Virus record (IMG/VR): IMGVR_UViG_3300005511_000092
Coordinates: 1-21,812 of that record
Reading direction: 5' to 3' (one strand)
Source of the DNA: a virus
Length of the DNA: 21,812 bases
Part shown: positions 14,159-20,400 of the stretch, piece after piece
Layout of the letters: each line of letters opens with the position of its first letter
Position numbering within the stretch: position 1 is the first letter of the stretch
Made by a program: the position numbers and the translations under genes
The notes under the pieces: generated by a model
The model's database searches: none
Told to the model about the DNA's origin: nothing
What the model saw: the letters and a program-made list of their open reading frames with translations, nothing else

Positions 14159-14652
14159 GGATGGCCATGCCCGCCCGCGTGCGCGACTGCCGGCTGGAAG
14201 ACCTGCAGGCGGTGTGCGCCGACATGCGCGAGGACGAGATCGAGCAGACGCTGGCGCTGGGCGTAAACGATCGCTACGACGCCAGCGCGGCGGCAGCGTC
14301 CCTGTGGCGCTCGCCAGGTCCAAAGATCACCATCCTGGATACCACGGGCGCCCCCATCCTGTGCGGAGGCGCCATGGAGGTATCCACTGGCGTGTACGAG
14401 GGCTGGCAGGTGGCCACAAAGACAGCCTGGGACGGCAACTGGCGGCACATCACCCGCGTGACCCGGTGGTTCATGGCCCGCATGTTCCTGCTCGGCGCCC
14501 ATCGGATGCAGATCAACTCGCTTGCCAGTCGCCGCGGTGCTTGCCAGTGGTATGCCAAAGGTCTGAAAATGACCTTTGAGGGTATTCGCAGGGGTTATGG
14601 CCGCTGCGGGGAGGACATTGCCGAATATGCACGCCTGAGGAGTGATCCATGA
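14155..14652 (+). CDS. GNAT-fold internal virion protein (T7 gp13-like)
   Basis: The 165-aa product fits the small GNAT-like proteins coded ahead of podovirus ejection proteins, such as T7 gp13. It opens VRDCRLEDLQAVCADMRE, as these do, has a middle with TILDTTGAPILCGGAMEV, and a C-terminal helix-strand RRGACQWYAKGLKMTFEGIRRGYGR of the GNAT kind. The Arg/Gln-x-x-Gly-x-Gly/Ala acetyl-CoA loop is not evident, so it may be structural rather than enzymatic. The GTG at 14155 (overlapping the previous stop, with AGGAAG 5-6 nt upstream) is my preferred start; ATG 14161 is the alternative. In T7, gp13 is needed for virion assembly. The next start overlaps its stop (ATGA). Confidence 0.65.
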   Translation: MRMAMPARVRDCRLEDLQAVCADMREDEIEQTLALGVNDRYDASAAAASLWRSPGPKITILDTTGAPILCGGAMEVSTGVYEGWQVATKTAWDGNWRHITRVTRWFMARMFLLGAHRMQINSLASRRGACQWYAKGLKMTFEGIRRGYGRCGEDIAEYARLRSDP

Positions 14653-15260
14653 GCGGTCCCAACAACAGCGCGCAGCGTGCAGCCCAGCGGCAGGAGCAAG
14701 AGCGGCAGGCCGCGATCACCCGCACCTCGCAAGGCATCGAGGACATCTTCTCCTCGCCAGAGCGCCAGCAGCAGTACGCCGATTTCGAGAACGCCACCCG
14801 CACCCTCGGGATGCAGGACCTTGCCGAGCAGAAGCGCCAGGCTGACCTGGGCAACAAGTTCGCGCTGGCACGCTCCGGCCTGACCGGCGGCTCGCGCGCG
14901 CGGGATCTCGGAACGGCCACCGGCGAGGACTACACCAAGGGCCTGCTGACGGTTTCCCAGCGCGCGCAAGCGGCCTCGGCGGACCTGATGAGCGCCGACC
15001 AGACCGCCAAGAACAACCTCCTGGCGCTGGCGCAGAGTGGCCTGGACCTGACCACGGCATCGCAGAATGCCGCCTCGGCCATGCGGGCCAACCTACAGGC
15101 CGGCGAGGGATCTCGGCTGGCCGGCGGCATCGGCGACGTGTTCGGCACCGCCGCGGCGGTCAAGCAGGCGTCCGACGAAGCGCGCATCCGCCGCCAGGCC
15201 GAGCAGCAGTACGGCCAAAGCAACTACTCCCCCTTCTACAGCTACGGGGCCAAGGGATGA
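14649..15260 (+). CDS. Small helical internal virion (ejection) protein
   Basis: The 203-aa product is almost wholly helical and rich in Ala, Gln, Arg and Asp, starting with a highly charged Gln/Arg segment (residues 8-24). It has ALARSGLTGGSRARD near residues 75-90 and a long Ala-rich amphipathic stretch around 110-170. The end is Tyr/Ser/Gly-rich. No enzyme motif is seen. The start at ATG 14649 has GAGGAG 6-7 nt upstream and overlaps the previous stop. Its composition, and its place directly after the gp13-like gene and before two other Ala-rich proteins, point to a protein packed in the head and injected with DNA. A specific family name cannot be given. Confidence 0.65.
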   Translation: MSGPNNSAQRAAQRQEQERQAAITRTSQGIEDIFSSPERQQQYADFENATRTLGMQDLAEQKRQADLGNKFALARSGLTGGSRARDLGTATGEDYTKGLLTVSQRAQAASADLMSADQTAKNNLLALAQSGLDLTTASQNAASAMRANLQAGEGSRLAGGIGDVFGTAAAVKQASDEARIRRQAEQQYGQSNYSPFYSYGAKG

Positions 15261-15655
15261 GCGACCTGACGCTACGACCGCAGATCAAGGCGTTGCAGGC
15301 CACGTTGGAGTCCATGCCGCAGTCGCGCGACTTCGAGGCGTCGGTGGAGCATTTCTTCGGCGACGGCACGTACAGCAGGCTCATGCGCCTCAAGGCCGAC
15401 GACCTGATCGTGGGCAAGACCCATCGGCTGGATCACGTCGTGGTGGTGCTGGCCGGCGAGATCGAGCTGGCCTGCGTCAGTGGCACTCGCACGCGCGTCA
15501 TGGGCGGCCAGGTGTTCGAGTCCAAGGCTGGGGCCAAGCGTGCCATGTACGCTGTGACCGACTGCGCGGTGCTGACCATTCACCCCAATCCGACCAACAC
15601 CCGCGACATGGCCGAGCTGGAATCGGCCCTGATCGCGCCGGAGGACGCACCATGA
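15257..15655 (+). CDS. Cupin-like small protein of the ejection module
   Basis: The 132-aa product has an N-terminal helix (residues 7-35) and then a strand series that fits a single cupin barrel: DLIVGKTHRLDHVVVVLAGE, a GEIEL hairpin, CVSGTRTRVMGGQVFES, then a VTDCAVLTIHP closing strand. The usual metal-binding HxH pair is missing, although His56 and His59 are close, so it is probably structural or binds something else. The start at ATG 15257 overlaps the previous stop and has AAGGG just upstream, as well as GGGG further away. Both neighbours are ejection-type proteins. The role of a cupin in this position is unknown to me. Confidence 0.6.
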   Translation: MSDLTLRPQIKALQATLESMPQSRDFEASVEHFFGDGTYSRLMRLKADDLIVGKTHRLDHVVVVLAGEIELACVSGTRTRVMGGQVFESKAGAKRAMYAVTDCAVLTIHPNPTNTRDMAELESALIAPEDAP

Positions 15656-16269
15656 GCTGGGTAGCCATCGGAATCGCCGCTGCCGGTGCGCTGGCTGGAC
15701 TGGCGCAGACGCAGCATGTAGCGCATCAGCAGGACCGCGCGCTGGCCGCGCAGATCACCGCGAAGGGCGCTCTCCAGAAGACCGCCGACGCCAAGATCGC
15801 ACAGGCGGTGCAGGCCATGGCCGGCTCCAATGATGCCGCCGCGCGCCAGCAGTCGCAGCAGGCATACCTGGATACGCTGCAGCTCGCCAACCCGGGATCC
15901 GGCATCAACCAGGGGCCGGGCGCCTTCAGCGCTCAGTACCGGCAGGATGCGGCCAACGATGACGCGGCGCTGCGCCAGTACGGAGCCGACCGCGCCGCGC
16001 TGATGGCGCGCCTTGATGCTCCGAAGCTGCAGCGCATGAACGAAGGCATCCTGTTCGACAACACCCGCAACGACCTGCGGCTGATCGGCCGGGATGCTTC
16101 CGGTCAGGCATACCTGGACCAGCTCAAGTACAACTCCATCCAGAAAGACCCCTGGGTCACCGCCGGCATCCAGCTGGCGCAAGCCTATGGGACCTCCAAG
16201 GCGATGGGCGGCGGCGCCACCTCGGATCCCTACGTCATCCAGCGCGAGCCGATCGCGCTCCAGTACTGA
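15652..16269 (+). CDS. Internal virion protein, T7 gp14-like in layout
   Basis: I start at ATG 15652, which overlaps the cupin gene stop (ATGA) and has GGAGG 8 nt upstream. The 205-aa product begins with a hydrophobic Ala/Gly helix (residues 3-19: WVAIGIAAAGALAGLA), as in gp14-type ejection proteins that enter the outer membrane. An Ala/Gln-rich coiled coil covers residues 20-75, a Gly/Pro turn follows, and then further helices and a Gly-rich end with a second weakly hydrophobic part (WVTAGIQLAQAYGTSKAMGGG). The match to gp14 is by size, N-terminal segment and order; the sequence itself is divergent. Confidence 0.65.
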   Translation: MSWVAIGIAAAGALAGLAQTQHVAHQQDRALAAQITAKGALQKTADAKIAQAVQAMAGSNDAAARQQSQQAYLDTLQLANPGSGINQGPGAFSAQYRQDAANDDAALRQYGADRAALMARLDAPKLQRMNEGILFDNTRNDLRLIGRDASGQAYLDQLKYNSIQKDPWVTAGIQLAQAYGTSKAMGGGATSDPYVIQREPIALQY

Positions 16270-16278
16270 GGCGCAGAC

Positions 16279-17469
16279 ATGGCAGGCAACGGATGGGCAA
16301 AGCTGGGCGAGGCGCTGGCGGGGGTTTCCCCGGCGCGGCGCGCGCAGATCGAGCAGGAGACGCAGAGCCGGCTGGCCCAGCGCGACCAGCGCGTGGCGCT
16401 CGCGCAGCAGGCGGTGATGAAGGCCCGCGACCAGGAGGGCTTGGGCCGCGCGTTCGCCGACCTGGGCATCGACAACCCGGACGCCGTGGCGGTCGTGGCG
16501 CGCTCCGGCGTCAACCCGGCGCTGACCACCCGGGCGCTGGGCGACGTGCAGGAGCAGCGCTTCCGACAGGCGGCGGTGGATGCCGCGGCCGGAGGCGACT
16601 TCGGCGCGTCCAATGCGCAGCTGATGGGCGTGGCCAGCGGCCCGGTCGAGGTCCCTAAGGTGTCCGGCGGCGTGCTGCTGGCCAACCGACTGATCCCCGG
16701 TGGCGGTGCGGTCACGGTCACGCCGGTGGGCGCGGCGCAGATCGCCGCCGACGACGCGCGCGGCCAGGCCGCCCTCATTCGCGCCCACCGGCCTGCGGCT
16801 GCCCGGAGCGGCGGCAGCGGCTCCAGCACGCCGCGCCTGTCGGACGTGGACAAGGTTGCGCTCCGCTCGGAACTGGCCGACCTGAAGCCGGAGATGGACG
16901 CGGCTCTGGATGCCGTGGCGCTCAACCAGGGCGCCACCTCCGGCCCCGGCGTGCGCAAGCTGGCCGATGCCCAGGCGGCGCTGGCGCGCCTGCAGCAGCG
17001 CCGGGACGCCATCATCCGGCGCTACGGCGGCACCGGCGGTGCCCAGCCGCCCGAGGAGGCCGGGGTCGACATCTACGGTGTGGCGATCCCGCCCGGATAC
17101 ACGCAGGAGCAGTTCTCCGCACTGCGCGACATCAACCTGGACCGACGCGCGCGTGGGCAGCCGTACCTCAACGGTGCGCAGGCCGAGCAGTTCCGCCGCA
17201 CCGGTGCTGTGTCCATGGCAGAGCCGAACGTGCCGGCCAACGTCCCGGTGGTGGCGGGGCCTGCCGCTGCAGCGCCGGCTGCCGGCCTCGGGCGCTTGGC
17301 GCCGGCCTATGATTTCGTCAATGGCGGCTTCCAGGGCCAGAGCCAGGCGCCAGCGCAGGCACGCGGCGCGCCGGCCTCGAACGACACGCCTCCCATGGCC
17401 GGCGCACGCAAGGCCAAGGACGGGAAATGGTACATTCAGCGCGGTGGGCAATACTTCCGGGTGGACTGA
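16279..17469 (+). CDS. Ejection protein of 396 aa, function unknown
   Basis: The start at ATG 16279 has GAGG 7 nt upstream and follows the previous stop by 9 nt. Residues 5-60 are a charged helix (SPARRAQIEQETQSRLAQRD). Residues 60-165 are Ala/Val/Gly-rich. A Ser/Gly linker lies near 170-185. Residues 185-255 are a second long helical pair (LRSELADLKPEMDAALDAV, ADAQAALARLQQRRDAI). From residue 285 on the chain is Pro/Ala/Gly-rich, closing with GKWYIQRGGQYFRVD, a short strand-rich tag. No catalytic motif is visible. Position and composition place it with the ejection proteins, possibly like T7 gp15 but much shorter. It ends 3 nt before the next start, in the same frame. Confidence 0.6.
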   Translation: MAGNGWAKLGEALAGVSPARRAQIEQETQSRLAQRDQRVALAQQAVMKARDQEGLGRAFADLGIDNPDAVAVVARSGVNPALTTRALGDVQEQRFRQAAVDAAAGGDFGASNAQLMGVASGPVEVPKVSGGVLLANRLIPGGGAVTVTPVGAAQIAADDARGQAALIRAHRPAAARSGGSGSSTPRLSDVDKVALRSELADLKPEMDAALDAVALNQGATSGPGVRKLADAQAALARLQQRRDAIIRRYGGTGGAQPPEEAGVDIYGVAIPPGYTQEQFSALRDINLDRRARGQPYLNGAQAEQFRRTGAVSMAEPNVPANVPVVAGPAAAAPAAGLGRLAPAYDFVNGGFQGQSQAPAQARGAPASNDTPPMAGARKAKDGKWYIQRGGQYFRVD

Positions 17470-17472
17470 TTC

Positions 17473-20400
17473 ATGGCAAAGCTGACGGCGGTTGACTTCG
17501 ATCCGTTCGATGAGAAGAAGACCGCCCCGTCACTGACGCCGGTGGACTTCGACCCGTTCTCGGATGCGCCGCGCGCCGACTTCTCCGGGGTCAGTTCGCG
17601 GGTTATCCCAGCGGCACCGGAAGGGTTCCTTGACCGCACTGGCGACTACCTGCGCCAGCAGCAGGCCAAGCCACTGGCCCAGCGCCTGCAGGAGACGCCC
17701 GGGCAGATCCTGGGTGGCGTCGAGAGCTTTGGCCGTGGCTTGGCCTCCGGCTTCAACAACCTCGGCGGCAGCGCGGCGCTGATCGGCGCCATGCCCGTCG
17801 CCGCCGGCATCGACCTGCTGACCGGACACGCTCCCGGCACCGGGCCGGCAGGCGAGGCGGTGGGGCGCTACGTGGACTCTTCCTATGCCAATGCCCAGCG
17901 GCTGCTGGCGGAGGATCCGCGGCGCGACAACCCGCTAACCATCATCCCGCAGGCGGCCGGCGCCGTTATCCCGGACCTGGCGGCCGCCATGGCCACCGGC
18001 GGTGAGTCCGCGGCGGTGCGGCCGGCAATCCAGACCGGGCTGCGCGATGCTGTGCTGGCCAGCGCCGAGCGCGCCGTGGACCAGGGCGTGCGCGCCAGCA
18101 TCATCCCCTCAGTCAACCGTGGCACGCAGCTGGGCCAGCAGGTCATCCAAGCCGGCGGCACTCCGGCGGAGGCCATGGCGGCGCTCGGCAGCGGCGCGGC
18201 AGCCAACTCGCTGGCGTTCCTGGCCCCGGCGGCGACCAGCGGCTCCCTGCCGGCGCGGCTGGCGCAGGGCGCCCTGGTGGAACCAGCGGCGGGCTACCTG
18301 CAGACCCAGCTGGAGAACCTGGCGCTCCCCGACCGTCTGGGCCTGGACCAGCAGTACGACGCACAGCAGGCCATCACCGATGCCTTCATGGGCGCCGGCC
18401 TGGGAGGCATGACCGGAGAGCGGGCGCCGGAGCCGTTGAACGACCCGGTGGCGATGCGCGGCGCGCCCGCACCGGTGAGCGACCTGTCGCCGTCGGCTCG
18501 CGCTGTCGGCGGATTCGATGAGGCGCGCCTGACGCCGGTGGAGCGTGCCCCGGAATTCGTGGATGAGCCGGCGCCGCGCGCCGCCGTCACGGCGCCTGCA
18601 CCCGAAGCGCGAGAGACTGCACGCCCCTCCCCTGCGCCTGATGTGCGCGAGTCCGTCGCCCCCGACAGCGGCGCCGCGACGCTGGCGCGGGAGGAGGTTC
18701 TTTCTGAGCCGGCGACGGACACCCGGGTTGCGCTTGAGCCGCAGGCACCGCAGGAAACCCGTGAGGTGGTGGCCAAGACGCCTCGGGGCGAATTCCGCTT
18801 GGAGGACCGCCCTGCCGTCGCCGGCCGCGACTTCAGCGAGTTCGGACAGATCCGAGAGGTGACGGCCTACGATGGTGATACGCCCATCGGCACGCTGGTA
18901 TATGCGAATGACGGAACCCCTCCAACCGTTGAGGTGAATCCGGAATACCAGCGCCGCGGCGTGGCAACGGCCATGCTGAAGCTGGCGCGAGAGCAGGGTG
19001 GCGTGCTTGGTGCTGCGGATACCGGAATGTCCGGCCGTGGGCGTCCAACCTACCGGACCGATGAAGGGCAGGCATTCCGCAGCGCGGCAGACGAATCCAG
19101 CGTGCAGTTCTTTGCCCCTGAACAGCAGGCTTCCCCAGCCGCCCCAGCCACTCCCCAGGCAGAGGAGGCGCTGGCTCCGGTTTCCCAGCCTATCCCCATG
19201 CCGGCAGCACCGCCGGCGGCCGAGGCGCCCCCGCCCGCGCCGCGCGAGTCCACCGGAATCAAGCATGCCGTCACCGACATGGAGCGCGCGCGCGAGGGCC
19301 GCGACCCAATCTCCCGCGAGCTGCGCCAGTCCAACGAGCAGACCTACGGCGAGGCGATGCAGCGGCGCACCGAGGATCCAACCTGGACGGCCTCGCTGAT
19401 CGAGCGGCACAAGACCTCCACTACGCCGGGCACGCTGACGGCGACCGAGCAGATGGCGCTCCTGCAGGACAAGGTGGCGCTTCGCCAGGAGCGCGACGCC
19501 GCCGCCACCCGTGTGGGCAACGACAGGCTGCCGGAGAGCGAGCGCGCCGCGGCCAAAGCGGCGTGGCTGCGGGCAGAGCAGGCCATCAACGACATCGACG
19601 TGGTGACCAGCGAGGCCGGCTCGAACATCGGCCGCGCGCTGCAGATCCGCCAGCGCATGCTGCGCGACGACTTCAGCCTGGAAGCCATGGAGCGCCGCGA
19701 GCGCGCCGTGCGCGGTCGCCCTCTGACGCAGGCCGAGCATGCCCAGCTGGTGCAGCTGTCCGAGCGAATCAAGGGGCTGGAGCGCGACCTGGAGGCCGCA
19801 CGCAAGGCTGTGGAGGACCATGACGCCACCCGGGGCGTGAAGCAGGCATACGAGTCCATCCTGAAGGAGGTGGTCGGCCAGTCGCGCACCGCGGCGCGCG
19901 CCGGCAAGCCGAAGCTCGATGTCATGCGCGAGCGGGCGGAGAAATCCCGCGCCGAGATCCGCAAGTCCCTGGGCCAGTTCAACTCGGGCGTGGACCCTGC
20001 CCTATTTGGGCACCTGGTCAACATCGGCGCCTACCACGTCGCCGACGGCGCGGTGCGCCTGAAGGACTGGATGACCCGGATGAAGGCCGAGCTGGGCGAC
20101 GTGTTCGAGCGCGTGCGCGACATCCTGCCGGACGTGTTTGCCGCCAGTCGGATGAGCGATCGCGCGGCGGAAACCCAGTTCAAGGCCGATGCGCGCACCG
20201 GCGAGGCGCTGACGCCTACCGACATCGCCGCCGAGGTCGACCCGGAGAACGTCACCACGGCCAACGTGCGCGACCTGGCGCTGGCCCACATCCGGTCCGG
20301 CCTGCGTGGCGAGGATGCCGTCATGAAGGCCGTGCACGGCGATCTGGAGGACGCTGGCGCCGGCCTGACCGAGCGGGAGGTGCGTCAGCTGTTCTCCGAA

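Noticed and set aside
15580-17451. A 623-codon minus-strand frame opposite the ejection genes
   Set aside because: It shows the same shadow-frame signs: it covers parts of two plausible plus-strand genes with good starts, and its product is Gly/Arg/His-rich without motifs.
17467-17475. Programmed read-through of TGA between the two ejection genes
   Set aside because: The base after TGA is T and no stimulatory structure is evident; reinitiation at the ATG one codon later is simpler. It is kept as a low-priority observation, not as a feature.
18109-19821. A 570-codon minus-strand frame opposite the giant protein
   Set aside because: The plus-strand frame is continuous for 4.3 kb with domains; the minus frame is explained by third-position G/C bias.
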